From Svornostia sp051306365 (GTDB lineage: Bacteria; Actinomycetota; Thermoleophilia; Solirubrobacterales; Solirubrobacteraceae): DNA of 21,302 nucleotides. Positions 1 to 7,709 of this stretch are shown in pieces. The stretch spans positions 1-21,302 of the forward strand of contig JBPPNC010000223.1 in NCBI GenBank assembly GCA_051306365.1, read 5' to 3'. A program made the translations under genes and the position numbers. The stretch's first letter is position 1. Every line of letters starts with the position of its first letter. The notes under the pieces were generated by a model. The model had not been told where the DNA came from, did no database searches, and was given only the letters and a program-made list of their open reading frames with translations.

Positions 1-459
1 GCCCGCCCGCGCGCGGAGGGCAACGGCGTCTCGCTCGTCCTCTCCGCCGAGCCCGCCCGCCCCCTCTCCGGCGACCGCGACCGGTTCGGCCAGATGCTCG
101 ACAACCTGATCGGCAACGCCGTGAAGTTCTCCCCCGACGGCGGCCACGTCGAGGTCGCGCTCTCCGACGAGGGCAACGCCGCCGTCATGGTCGTGCGCGA
201 CACCGGGATGGGGATCCCGCCCGAGGACCTCGACCGCCTCTTCGAGCGGTTCTTCCGCTCCTCGGACGCCACCCGGCGCGCCGTGCCCGGGGTGGGCCTC
301 GGCCTCACGATCGTGAAGGCGATCGTCGACGCGCACCGCGGCACGATCGAAATCACGAGCGACCCGCGCGAGGGCACGGCCTTCACGATCACCTTGCCGT
401 ACCGGACGCGCCCCGAGCTGGATCTGGACGCGCCGGGCGCACTGGAGGTCGGCCGCTAG
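1..459 (+). CDS. Sensor histidine kinase, C-terminal ATPase domain (5' truncated by window)
   Basis: The reading frame is open from base 1, so the gene begins outside the window; only the last 152 residues are seen. They form a HATPase_c (GHKL) domain, which binds ATP and supplies the phosphate for the kinase's own histidine and then for a response regulator. The N box (QMLDNLIGNAVKFSPDG), G1 box (DTGMGIP), F box (RLFERFFRS) and G2 box (GVGLGLTIVKAIV) are all intact. The sensor, membrane and HisKA parts are missing. The stop (457-459) overlaps the stop of the response regulator on the other strand, so the likely partner is convergent rather than in one operon with it. Pairing with that regulator is inference from adjacency. 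Confidence 0.93.
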   Translation, partial: ARPRAEGNGVSLVLSAEPARPLSGDRDRFGQMLDNLIGNAVKFSPDGGHVEVALSDEGNAAVMVVRDTGMGIPPEDLDRLFERFFRSSDATRRAVPGVGLGLTIVKAIVDAHRGTIEITSDPREGTAFTITLPYRTRPELDLDAPGALEVGR

Positions 460-1151
460 GACGGCCGGTACCGGTAGCCGAACCCGCGGACCGTCTCGAT
501 CGGGACGGTCTCGCCGTCGGGCAGCGCCCCCTCGAGCTTGCGCCGCAGATACCCGACGTAGAGCTTCACCTGATCGGGCGCGACCGCCGTGCTGTCGCCC
601 CAGACGAGGTCCAGGAGCTGGTCGCGGCTGAGGACCTGGTCGGGGTTGCGGACAAACGCGAGCAGGAGGCGGAACTCCAGCGGCGTGAGCTGGACGGACC
701 GGCCGCGGACGGTGATCTCGGCGTTCGCGACGTCGACGGTCAGCAGGTCGTCCTCGTACGTCTCGCGCTCGGGCGGGCGCTGGGACGTCGCCCGGCGCAG
801 CAGCGCGTTGATCCGCGCCAGCAGCTCCTGGCGGCCGAACGGCTTCGTGACGTAGTCGTCGGCGCCGCCCTGCAGGCCGCGGACCTTCTCGAGCTCCGCG
901 TTGGCGGCGGTGAGCATGACGACGGGCACGTCGGTGAGGTCACGGACGCGCTCCAGTGTCTGCCAGCCGTCCAGGTCGGGCATCGTGACATCGAGCAGGA
1001 TGATGTCCGGCCGGGCGTCGTAGAGGATCTTCAGCGCCTCGCGGCCGTCACGGGCCTCGCGCACGAGGCAGCCGGCCCGTTCGAGCATCTCCCGCAGGAG
1101 GCCCCGGACATCTGGGTCGTCGTCGACGACCAGTACGCGCGCATCCTTCAC
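456..1151 (-). CDS. OmpR/PhoB-family response regulator
   Basis: A 231-aa protein with an N-terminal receiver and a C-terminal winged-helix DNA-binding domain. The receiver is complete: acidic pair D10/D11 (VLVVDDDPDV), phospho-acceptor D54 (DIILLDVTMPDLDG), T80 and K102 (YVTKPF). The Trans_reg_C domain ends in the usual ETVRGFGYRY. I chose the GTG at 1149-1151 because the receiver's first strand begins there; longer in-frame starts would add about 100 low-complexity residues that lie under the divergent gene. It is probably phosphorylated by the convergent histidine kinase, whose stop codon overlaps its own through CTAG. The divergent region to the next plus-strand gene is only 61 bp and must hold both promoters. 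Confidence 0.93.
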   Translation of the reverse strand: MKDARVLVVDDDPDVRGLLREMLERAGCLVREARDGREALKILYDARPDIILLDVTMPDLDGWQTLERVRDLTDVPVVMLTAANAELEKVRGLQGGADDYVTKPFGRQELLARINALLRRATSQRPPERETYEDDLLTVDVANAEITVRGRSVQLTPLEFRLLLAFVRNPDQVLSRDQLLDLVWGDSTAVAPDQVKLYVGYLRRKLEGALPDGETVPIETVRGFGYRYRPS

Positions 1152-1212
1152 GCCGTTCTCATACCAGATGGCTCCGTCGGTCACGCCCGGTGGACGCACC
1201 CTTCGGGACACG

Positions 1213-1590
1213 ATGGCGCGGATCTGTCTGAGCGAGCCCAACCCCGAGACGCGCGATCTCCTCGCCCATCTCGTGACCCGCCTGGGCCACGACCTTGTCG
1301 ATGCCGACGCGGACGTCGTCCTGGTCGAGCCCGTCGTCGACGGCCCCGGCGCCGTCGGTTTCGCGCGGCGCGCGTCGCCGCGTGCGCGCATCGTGATCTG
1401 CTCGATCGCGGTGCACGACAGCCGCCAGCTGCGGGAGCTCGGCGCCAACGCGTTCCTGCTCAAGCCGTTCGACCGGGTGGAGTTGCAGGCGGCGATCGAC
1501 GGCGCTCACGACGTCGACCACGCTGCCGGCGGGTCGGCGGCGAGCAGCTCGCGCAGCATCCCGGGTTCGAGCGGGCGCGCGAAGTGGTAG
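1213..1590 (+). CDS. Atypical (pseudo-) receiver-domain protein
   Basis: A 125-aa protein built as a short receiver domain (about residues 2-100). The strand DVVLVEP aligns with the DxxLLDV strand of normal receivers and puts E39 where the phospho-acceptor Asp should be. The N-terminal acidic pair is replaced by SEPN. The switch Ser (S64, IVICS) and the conserved Lys (K84, LLKPF) are kept, so the fold is recognisable although phosphorylation is unlikely. The stretch between strands 1 and 3 is about 14 residues shorter than usual. An upstream ATG at 1168 would add 15 residues unlike a receiver, so I start at 1213. It is divergent from the OmpR regulator, and its last 85 bp overlap the 3' end of the GGDEF-EAL gene; the last ~25 residues look like run-off sequence. 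The role is not known; a phospho-independent regulator or adaptor is possible. Confidence 0.68.
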   Translation: MARICLSEPNPETRDLLAHLVTRLGHDLVDADADVVLVEPVVDGPGAVGFARRASPRARIVICSIAVHDSRQLRELGANAFLLKPFDRVELQAAIDGAHDVDHAAGGSAASSSRSIPGSSGRAKW

Positions 1591-2918
1591 CCCTGGCCCC
1601 GCGCGCAGCGCAGGGCTGAGAGCCGCCGCAGCTGCCGCGGGGTCTCCACGCCCTCGGCGACGACCGTGAGCCCGAGCGCGGTCGCCATATGGATGATCGC
1701 GGCGACGAGCAGCGCGTCCTCGCCCTCATCGGCGCGGCCGAGGGACGCCACGAACGATCGGTCGACCTTGATGGCGTCGAACCGCAGCCGCTTGAGCTGC
1801 GCGAGCGAGGCGTAGCCGGTGCCGAAGTCGTCGAGGACGAGCCGCACACCGAGCGACCGTAGGCGGACGAGCGCGGCCTCCGCGGCCTCCTCGTCGCCGT
1901 CGTCGACGAGCGCGCTCTCGGTGATCTCCAGGGCCAGGAGGCCCGGCGGCAGGCCGCTGTCGCGCAGCGCGTCGGTGACCGTCTCCACGAGCGCGTCAGG
2001 GCGGCTGAGCTGGCGCGCCGACAGGTTGACTGCGAGTTCGAGGGGCGGCTGGTCCCCGTCTCCCCGCCACGCCGCGGCCTGTGCTGCGGCATGCTGCAGG
2101 ACCCAGGCGCCGACGGTCCGGATCAGCCCGGACTCTTCGGCGATGTCGACAAACCGGTCCGGCCCGATGAGCCCGAGCCGTGGGTGCTGCCAGCGCACGA
2201 GCGCCTCCACGCCCATGATGCGCCCCTGCCGCAGGCCGATGATCGGCTGGTACTCCAGGCGCAGCTCGTCACGTTCGACCGCTGTGCGCAGCTCGTTCTC
2301 GATGCGCAGCCGGTCGACGAGCCGCTCGCGCATCTGCGCGTCGAAGATCTCGTGGCGCATCCCGCCACGGCGCTTCGCGCGATCCAGTGCACTGTTGGCG
2401 TCGGCCAGGAGGTCGCCGGGGCGGCGGTGCCCGTCGCGGGCCAGCGCGACGCCCGCGCTCACGGTGAGGGCGAATCGGCGGTCGCCGCTGCCCATCGGCT
2501 CGTCGAGCGTGGACAGCAGCCGGGTGGCGACGTCGTGGACGGCGCGCTCAGATTCGAGCTGCACGCACAGGACGGCGAACTCGTCGGCACCCACCCGGGC
2601 GAGCGTGTCGCCGGGACGCAGGACGGCGCGCAGGCGGCGCGCGAGCTCCACCAGCGCCGCGTCTCCGCCCTCACTGCCGAGCCAGTCGTTCAGGCGGCCG
2701 AAGCGGTCGATGTCGACCTGGATGACAGCGGTCACTGACGGCGAGCGCAGCGCGAGCGCCAGCGCGTGATCGAGCCGGTCGAGCAGCAGCTCCCGGTTCG
2801 GCAGGCCCGTGAGCGGATCGAACATCCCCTGGCGATGCAGGGCGCGTTCAAGGTCGGTGATGCGCCGCTCGCGGGCGCGCAGCGCGGTCCGCAGGAGCTG
2901 CAGCTCGGATTCGGTCAC
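1506..2918 (-). CDS. GGDEF-EAL domain c-di-GMP turnover protein
   Basis: A 470-aa cytosolic protein: a short predicted coiled coil (3-30), a GGDEF domain (about 32-190; DPLTGLPNR at 34-42) and an EAL domain (about 200-460). The EAL side looks catalytic: E238-A-L, N298 (NLSARQL), E331 (EITES), DDFGTGYASL at 363-372, K384 (IKVDRSF) and E422 (EGVET). The diguanylate cyclase motif reads G110-A-D-E-F instead of GGDEF, although the metal Asp (D69/D71, VDIDRF) is present. It is therefore probably a phosphodiesterase, with the GGDEF half weak, regulatory or still active. The GTG at 2916-2918 overlaps the TGA of the RTX gene as GTGA, with a GAGG upstream, so it is probably translationally coupled; a longer ATG start at 2993 would run 79 bp into that gene. 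No membrane or PAS sensor is present. Confidence 0.93.
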   Translation of the reverse strand: MTESELQLLRTALRARERRITDLERALHRQGMFDPLTGLPNRELLLDRLDHALALALRSPSVTAVIQVDIDRFGRLNDWLGSEGGDAALVELARRLRAVLRPGDTLARVGADEFAVLCVQLESERAVHDVATRLLSTLDEPMGSGDRRFALTVSAGVALARDGHRRPGDLLADANSALDRAKRRGGMRHEIFDAQMRERLVDRLRIENELRTAVERDELRLEYQPIIGLRQGRIMGVEALVRWQHPRLGLIGPDRFVDIAEESGLIRTVGAWVLQHAAAQAAAWRGDGDQPPLELAVNLSARQLSRPDALVETVTDALRDSGLPPGLLALEITESALVDDGDEEAAEAALVRLRSLGVRLVLDDFGTGYASLAQLKRLRFDAIKVDRSFVASLGRADEGEDALLVAAIIHMATALGLTVVAEGVETPRQLRRLSALRCARGQGYHFARPLEPGMLRELLAADPPAAWSTS

Positions 2919-5203
2919 CGGCGGACCACCTCGCAGTCGCCCGCCACGCGGTCGACCGGGTCGGCGAAGACGGTGTCGCGGCCCGGCCCGCACCGCACGG
3001 CGTCGTCCTCTCCGCGGACGACGTTGATGCGGTCGTTGCCGTGTCCGCCGTTGATGACGTCGGGCGCGAGATTGCCGAAGATCTCGTCGTCGCCGCCGCC
3101 GCCCCAGATCCGGTCCATCCCGCGGTCCCCCGTGATCCGGTCATCGCCGGCTTCCCCGTAGATCGTGTCGTCGGCGGACCGCCCCGCGAGGGTGTCCGCG
3201 CCGCCGCCACCGTGCAACTCGTCGTCGCCGTACTCGCCGTCGATGTAGTCGTCACCCGCACCGCCGAACATCCGGTCGCGCCCGGCCTTGCCGAACATCG
3301 AGTCGTCACCGGGTGTACCGCGCAGGAGGTCGTTCCCGCGGGTGCCGCGGATGACCGTGACGATCGCGAGGTCCGTTGCTGCTTGCGCGGGCGCGCGCAG
3401 GACCGTCTCGCAGTCCATCAGCGCGTCACGGAACGGCACTGCATCCTCCACGACCACCGTGTCGTCGCCCGCGCCGCAGTCGATCGCGTCGAAGTTCTCG
3501 TCCGCCGCGCGGATCGTGTCGTCCCCCACACCGCCGCGGACGATGTCCCGGTCGGGCCCCGCGACGATGCTGTCCGCCCCGTCGCCGCCGTCGATCTCGT
3601 CCGCACCCGATCCACCGTCGAGATTGTCCGCGCCGGGCCCGCCGTCGAGGAGGTCGTCGCCGCTGTCGCCGCGCACGGTGTCACGCCCGTCGTCGCCGGC
3701 GAGCAGGTCGCGTGCGGCGCCGCCATCGACGAGGTCGTCCCCACCGCCGCCGCCGATGTTCTCGGTGCCGTTCTCACCGTGGAGCCGGTCGTTCCCGTCT
3801 CCTCCGCGGATCATGCGGTCCGAGCCCCGCCCGCCGCGGATCAGGTCGTCCCCGGGCCCGCCGTACAGACGCGCGTCATTGCCGAACCCGTCCTCGACGA
3901 TCTCGTCGTCGCCCGCGCCCGCGTAGATGCGGTCGTCCCCGTCCCCGCCGTCGAGGCGGTCGTCGCCGTCCTCCCCGTCGACGCGGTCGTTGCCGGTCCC
4001 GCCGTCGATCGCGTCGTTCCCCGTGCCTCCCCGGCTGCGGTCGTTGCCCGACCCGGCGAGCAGCGTGTCGTTCCCGTCGCCGCCGCGCAGCAGGTCGTCG
4101 TACGTGCCGCCTTCGAGGCGGTCGTCGCCGTCTCCGCCGCGCAGGATGTCGTTGTCGCGCAGCGCGACGAGGGTGTCGGCGCCGCCGAGGCCGTCGAGCA
4201 GGTCACGTGAGCGACCACCGCGCAGGACCTCGCCCGCCTCGGTGCCGGGCACCCGGGCGAGCCCGGGCTGGACGACGAGGTGCAGCGGACGCCGGTCCGA
4301 CGCCCGCGCGCTGCCGAGCCGCCGGTGGCGCAGCGCGCTGACGACCGACACGGTCTTCGAGGTGCGGTCGGCCACGTAGATCCGGGTGCCGTCCGGCGAC
4401 CACGAGGGCTGGCCGGGTCCGCGTCCGACCCTGATCCCCCGCACCCGCCGCGTCGCGACGTCGACAAGCGCGAGGCGCCCCACCCCGCGCGCGGCCCCGA
4501 CGGCGATGCGGTCGCCGCCCGGCGCAACGGCGACGCCGCCACCGATGCCGCGGCCGAGCTTGACGCCCTCACCGCGGGTTCCTGACGACCCGGGCGCGAT
4601 GGCCCGCAGGCGCCCGCGGCGCGTCGCGACCCAGAGCCGGCCGTCGGCGGAGAAGGCGATGCCCCAGGCCCCGGGGACCCGGGCGCGTGCGGTACGGCGA
4701 AGCCCCGCGCCAACACGCACCAGCGCCACACGGCCGGCCCCGAGGACCACCGCCGCGCGGGTCCCGGTGGGCGACAGCGCCACGCTGCGCGCCCGCCCGC
4801 CGAGCGCGGTGCTGCGCTGCGGTTCCAGCGTCTTCGCGTCCAGCACGACGAGCCGCGTCCCGACGGCGGCGAGCACCCGGCCACCGCGCGGGGTGACGGT
4901 CACGCCGCGCACGGTGGCCGCAAGGCGCCGGCGCGCAAGCTCCAGCCGCGCGTTCAGATCGAATGAGACGACATGCCGGCCCGCCGCCACCGCCGCGATC
5001 TTCCCGTCGGCGCTGACGGCGACCGCCGTGGCGCGACCGGGCAGGGCCAGGGTGCGCTCGACCCGTTCCGTCGCCAGGTCGAAGAGCGGCAGCGCCGTGC
5101 TGCCATCGGCGATCAGGGCGACACGTGCGTGTGCGGTTGCAGGCACGCAGAGACCGGTCGCAGCGGCGATGACGGCAAGCGGGAGCTGACCCGTCCGTGG
5201 CAC
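2915..5203 (-). CDS. Secreted beta-propeller protein with RTX-type calcium-binding repeats
   Basis: About 762 aa. A signal peptide (hydrophobic LAVIAAATGL, then a likely AHA cleavage site near residue 26) is followed by a propeller of degenerate repeats (about 27-320; e.g. AVAVSADGKIAAVAAG, PSWSPDGTRIYVAD), as in YVTN/WD40-like proteins. After it come two blocks of glycine/aspartate nonapeptides (GGxGxDxL; 324-603 and 617-762), which in RTX proteins bind Ca2+ and fold outside the cell. Each block ends in a similar cap (CGAGDDTVVVED...DCE; CGPGRDTVFADP...DCE). No enzyme domain was recognised, so a structural, adhesive or extracellular-matrix role is inferred. The start is uncertain: GTG at 5201-5203 sits directly before the signal peptide, and GTG at 5261-5263 would add 20 residues and lie 8 bp after the LOG stop. 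Neither has a good ribosome binding site. It is followed by an overlapping c-di-GMP gene. Confidence 0.85.
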   Translation of the reverse strand: MPRTGQLPLAVIAAATGLCVPATAHARVALIADGSTALPLFDLATERVERTLALPGRATAVAVSADGKIAAVAAGRHVVSFDLNARLELARRRLAATVRGVTVTPRGGRVLAAVGTRLVVLDAKTLEPQRSTALGGRARSVALSPTGTRAAVVLGAGRVALVRVGAGLRRTARARVPGAWGIAFSADGRLWVATRRGRLRAIAPGSSGTRGEGVKLGRGIGGGVAVAPGGDRIAVGAARGVGRLALVDVATRRVRGIRVGRGPGQPSWSPDGTRIYVADRTSKTVSVVSALRHRRLGSARASDRRPLHLVVQPGLARVPGTEAGEVLRGGRSRDLLDGLGGADTLVALRDNDILRGGDGDDRLEGGTYDDLLRGGDGNDTLLAGSGNDRSRGGTGNDAIDGGTGNDRVDGEDGDDRLDGGDGDDRIYAGAGDDEIVEDGFGNDARLYGGPGDDLIRGGRGSDRMIRGGDGNDRLHGENGTENIGGGGGDDLVDGGAARDLLAGDDGRDTVRGDSGDDLLDGGPGADNLDGGSGADEIDGGDGADSIVAGPDRDIVRGGVGDDTIRAADENFDAIDCGAGDDTVVVEDAVPFRDALMDCETVLRAPAQAATDLAIVTVIRGTRGNDLLRGTPGDDSMFGKAGRDRMFGGAGDDYIDGEYGDDELHGGGGADTLAGRSADDTIYGEAGDDRITGDRGMDRIWGGGGDDEIFGNLAPDVINGGHGNDRINVVRGEDDAVRCGPGRDTVFADPVDRVAGDCEVVRR
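2918..4234 (-). repeat. Tandem RTX (GGxGxDxL) repeat-coding region, two blocks
   Basis: Coding for the nonapeptide repeats of the secreted protein. On the plus strand it appears as recurring gtcgtcgcc/gccgtcgat-type units of about 27 bp. The first block (4234 down to about 3395) has around 20 to 25 units and the second (about 3355 down to 2918) about 10 to 12; these are approximate counts by eye. Both end in a Cys-containing cap, so the two blocks look like an internal duplication. The long open frames on the opposite strand here are a by-product of the repeats. Confidence 0.8.
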
Positions 5204-5271
5204 AGAGGCACGGTTCGCCGCCGAGCGCGCGGCCCCTGCGCGCAGGGGTGTGTCGTCTCGCACGCAGGCCG

Positions 5272-5985
5272 TCAGCCGGTGTCGGCGATCTGCTGGCGCG
5301 CGACGGCTGCCAGCACGCGCTCGACGGCCTCGTCCAGGTCGTCCGTCAGCAGGATCCGGTCGAGGTCCTCCTGCGAGATCCGGTTGAAGCGCACGAGCTC
5401 GTCGCGCATCCATGTCACCAGGCTTCCCCAGTGCTCGACGCCGATGAGGATGACCGGGAAGTCCCGGATCTTCTGGGTCTGGATGAGGGTCAGGCACTCG
5501 AACAGCTCGTCGAGCGTGCCGAATCCGCCGGGCAACGCGACGTAGGCGCTGGCGTACCGGACGAACATGACCTTGCGACAGAAGAAGTAGTGGAAGTGGA
5601 CCTCGAGGTCGACGTAGCGGTTCACCCGCTCCTCGGCGGGGAGGTCGATCGTGAGACCCACCGAGAGCGCGTTGGCCTCACGCGCGCCCTTGTTCGCCGC
5701 CTCCATCGCGCCGGGCCCGCCGCCGGTGATGACCGCGAGGCCGGCATCGCCGAGCTTGCGGCCGAGCTCGGCGGAGCGGCGGTACTCGGGGTGGTCGATC
5801 GCCGTGCGCGCCGAGCCGAAGACCGATGCCGCGGGGCTCACGTGCGTGAGGGCGGCAAACCCGCGGCGCAGTTCGTCGGCCATCCGCAGGACCCGCTGCT
5901 CGTCGGTCAGCTCACTGACGACACGCAGCTCCTGGGCCCGGATGACCTCCTCGTCCGGGGTGAGCGGATGCTTCGGTGTGGTCAC
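5272..5985 (-). CDS. LOG-family protein (TIGR00730 Rossmann-fold nucleotide phosphoribohydrolase)
   Basis: A 237-aa cytosolic protein of the lysine-decarboxylase-like/LOG family. Characterised members release the free base from nucleoside 5'-monophosphates such as cytokinin ribotides. Both signature motifs are present: GGGPGAMEAANKG (88-100) and PGGFGTLDE (153-161). An N-terminal extension of about 50 residues places it with the longer bacterial LOG type. The start is a GTG at 5983-5985, 4 bp after the M20 peptidase stop, with GAGAG in the end of that gene as a ribosome binding site. The next gene starts within about 70 bp, so it probably belongs to one minus-strand transcript M20 > LOG > RTX > GGDEF-EAL. 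The substrate is unknown; bacterial members are often called 'lysine decarboxylase' wrongly. Confidence 0.92.
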   Translation of the reverse strand: MTTPKHPLTPDEEVIRAQELRVVSELTDEQRVLRMADELRRGFAALTHVSPAASVFGSARTAIDHPEYRRSAELGRKLGDAGLAVITGGGPGAMEAANKGAREANALSVGLTIDLPAEERVNRYVDLEVHFHYFFCRKVMFVRYASAYVALPGGFGTLDELFECLTLIQTQKIRDFPVILIGVEHWGSLVTWMRDELVRFNRISQEDLDRILLTDDLDEAVERVLAAVARQQIADTG

Positions 5986-5989
5986 GGGT

Positions 5990-7120
5990 TCAGTCTCTCA
6001 GCGCGGCGTCGGCCACCGCGAGGGCGACCGCGGCGCGCTCCGGCAGCGAGGACGCGAGGACGTGCTCGTGCGGGGCGTGCGCGCCGCCGCCGCGCGGGCC
6101 GAGACCGTCGACGGTCTGCGGGATGGCGGCGGCGAAGTGGCTGGCGTCGCTGGCGCCCCCGCGCTCGGCGGCGATGATCGGCCGCCCGAGCGCCGCACTC
6201 GCACGCGCCAGGAGTGGAGCGGTGGCCTCACGCGCATCCATGCCCGGCCAGCGCCGGAGGATCTCGGCCTCGAGCGTCGCGCCGCCGACCTCCTCGGGGA
6301 CGGCGCCGACGACCGCGTCGATCGCGTCGAGGCTGTCCGCCCGCAGGTCGCAGGTGAGCTCGCCGGCCGCGGGGACGACGTTGAACGCGTCGCCGCTGTG
6401 CAGCACGGTCGGCACCGCGGTGAGCCGCTCCGGCCCGCCCGGTGCGTGGTGCGCGGCCACGGCCTGCGCGGCGGCGGCGAGCGCGAGCAGCGCGTTGCGG
6501 CCGTCGTCAGGCGACGCTCCGGAGTGCGCCGACCGCCCGTGAGCCCGGACCCGCAGCGTGCCCGCCGCCTTGCGGCGGACGATCACCGCCTCCCGTCCCG
6601 CGGCGTCGTGCTCGCCCGCCTCGAAGCACAAGCAGGCGTCGTAGCCAGCGAACCGACCGGTATGTCCGAAGTCCCCGGTGCGCCACTCCTCGTCACAGAC
6701 CAGGAGAAGGTCAGCGGCGGCGAAGTCCCCGGACCGGTCGAGGAGGGCGCGCTGCACCCCGAGCGCCAGCACCACCCCGCCCTTCATGTCCGCGGTCCCT
6801 GAGCCGTTCAGGCGGTCGCCCGCGACCTCGAGGGCGCGGTGGTGGGGGTGCCCGATGACGGTGTCGAGGTGGCCGAGCAGCAGGATCCGCCGGGTGCCGG
6901 TGCCCGGCAGGTGCAGCAGCAGGTCCGGCGCATGCCGGGGCGTGGAGCAGGGCAGCCGCGCGACCTCGGCCTCGGTCGGCGCGAGCGCGGCTGCGATGGC
7001 GATCGCCTCCTCGGCGGCGGGGACGTCCCCGGACGGCGTCGAGACCCCCACGAGCGCTTCGAGGTCTCGGACGGCGCGCCTGGCGATGGCGGCGGCATGC
7101 TCTGCGATCCAGTCGGCCAC
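5990..7120 (-). CDS. M20-family metallopeptidase (carboxypeptidase G2/ArgE/DapE type)
   Basis: A 376-aa di-zinc hydrolase. Visible metal and catalytic residues are H84 and D86 (LLGHLDTV), bridging D111 (GTADMKGG), the general base pair E144/E145 (VCDEEW), E167 (CFEAGE) and H348 near the end (GGGAHAPHE). The dimerisation insert lies in the middle (RVRAHGRSAHSGASPDDGRN). No signal peptide is present, so it acts in the cytosol. Family members cleave C-terminal glutamate, N-acyl amino acids or dipeptides; the substrate here is not readable. The start is the GTG at 7118-7120; AAGGAGG lies just upstream at a shorter spacing than usual. It is first in the minus-strand gene string and is divergent from the peroxiredoxin over 71 bp. 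Confidence 0.93.
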   Translation of the reverse strand: MADWIAEHAAAIARRAVRDLEALVGVSTPSGDVPAAEEAIAIAAALAPTEAEVARLPCSTPRHAPDLLLHLPGTGTRRILLLGHLDTVIGHPHHRALEVAGDRLNGSGTADMKGGVVLALGVQRALLDRSGDFAAADLLLVCDEEWRTGDFGHTGRFAGYDACLCFEAGEHDAAGREAVIVRRKAAGTLRVRAHGRSAHSGASPDDGRNALLALAAAAQAVAAHHAPGGPERLTAVPTVLHSGDAFNVVPAAGELTCDLRADSLDAIDAVVGAVPEEVGGATLEAEILRRWPGMDAREATAPLLARASAALGRPIIAAERGGASDASHFAAAIPQTVDGLGPRGGGAHAPHEHVLASSLPERAAVALAVADAALRD

Positions 7121-7160
7121 GCCCTCCTTCTATCGCACCGGCGGGCAGCGGACGTGAACC

Positions 7161-7185
7161 ACGGAGCGCGACGACTCCGTATGGT
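7161..7185. promoter_or_regulatory. Inverted repeat and -10-like element in the M20/peroxiredoxin divergent region
   Basis: ACGGAG (7161-7166) and CTCCGT (7175-7180) form a 6-bp inverted repeat with an 8-bp spacer. TATGGT (7180-7185) lies 6 bp before the peroxiredoxin ATG, the geometry of a leaderless -10 box. No -35 is convincing. GGTGGA (7183-7188) could instead be a ribosome binding site, so leaderless reading is only one option. Confidence 0.35.
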
Positions 7186-7191
7186 GGACCG

Positions 7192-7662
7192 ATGGCTCGC
7201 ACTCCTCAGATCGGCGACACCGCCCCAGACTTCGAACTGGAGGGCTCCGACGGCGCCTTCCGGCTCTCCGAGCACCGCGGCCAGCCGGTCGTGCTGCTGT
7301 TCTACCCCGGCGATGAGACGCCGGTGTGCACGAAGCAGTTCTGCTCCTACCGCGACCGGGGCTCCGAGCTCTCCGCGCTCGACGCCGTCGTGGTCGGCAT
7401 CTCGGCCCAGGACGTCGATTCGCACCAGGCGTTCATCGAGCACCACGGGCTCAACGTCCCGCTGCTCGCGGACACCGAGCGTGAGGTCGCCCGCCTGTAC
7501 GGCGTCTCCGCCCCGGTGATGGGCACGCGGCGCGCGGTCGTGGTCGTCGATGCCGAAGGTCGCATCGCGCACCGCAAGGTCCATGTGCTGGGCCTCTCGT
7601 TCGCCACGGTGGACGAGATCTCGCAGATCCTCGCGGACCTGCCCTCGCGCGAAGTCGTGTAG
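7192..7662 (+). CDS. Peroxiredoxin, Bcp/PrxQ type
   Basis: A 156-aa thioredoxin-fold peroxidase that reduces hydrogen peroxide and organic hydroperoxides in the cytosol. The active site FYPGDETPVCTKQFC has the peroxidatic C46 and a second Cys, C51, five residues later in the same helix. This is the CxxxxC arrangement of atypical 2-Cys Bcp/PrxQ enzymes, where C51 would be the resolving Cys. The length and the downstream strand VVVVDAEGRI fit the family. It is divergent from the M20 gene and is followed 47 bp later by a TetR regulator in the same direction. The start ATG has TATGGT 6 bp upstream and a weak GGTGGA. Co-regulation with TetR is possible but not shown. Confidence 0.95.
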   Translation: MARTPQIGDTAPDFELEGSDGAFRLSEHRGQPVVLLFYPGDETPVCTKQFCSYRDRGSELSALDAVVVGISAQDVDSHQAFIEHHGLNVPLLADTEREVARLYGVSAPVMGTRRAVVVVDAEGRIAHRKVHVLGLSFATVDEISQILADLPSREVV

Positions 7663-7709
7663 CGCCTCGCCGCCACGGCGGCGACCGGGCCGGCTGGTAT
7701 TCGTGGCAC

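Noticed and set aside
3041..4210. 389-codon plus-strand open frame opposite the RTX repeats
   Set aside because: It is the reverse of the GGxGxD repeats; its product is a monotonous Val/Ala/Asp repeat with no start signal, while the minus frame gives clear RTX motifs.
2930..4234. CRISPR-like or satellite repeat array
   Set aside because: The periodic units are degenerate ~27-bp coding repeats with no constant repeat or unique spacers; they encode RTX nonapeptides.
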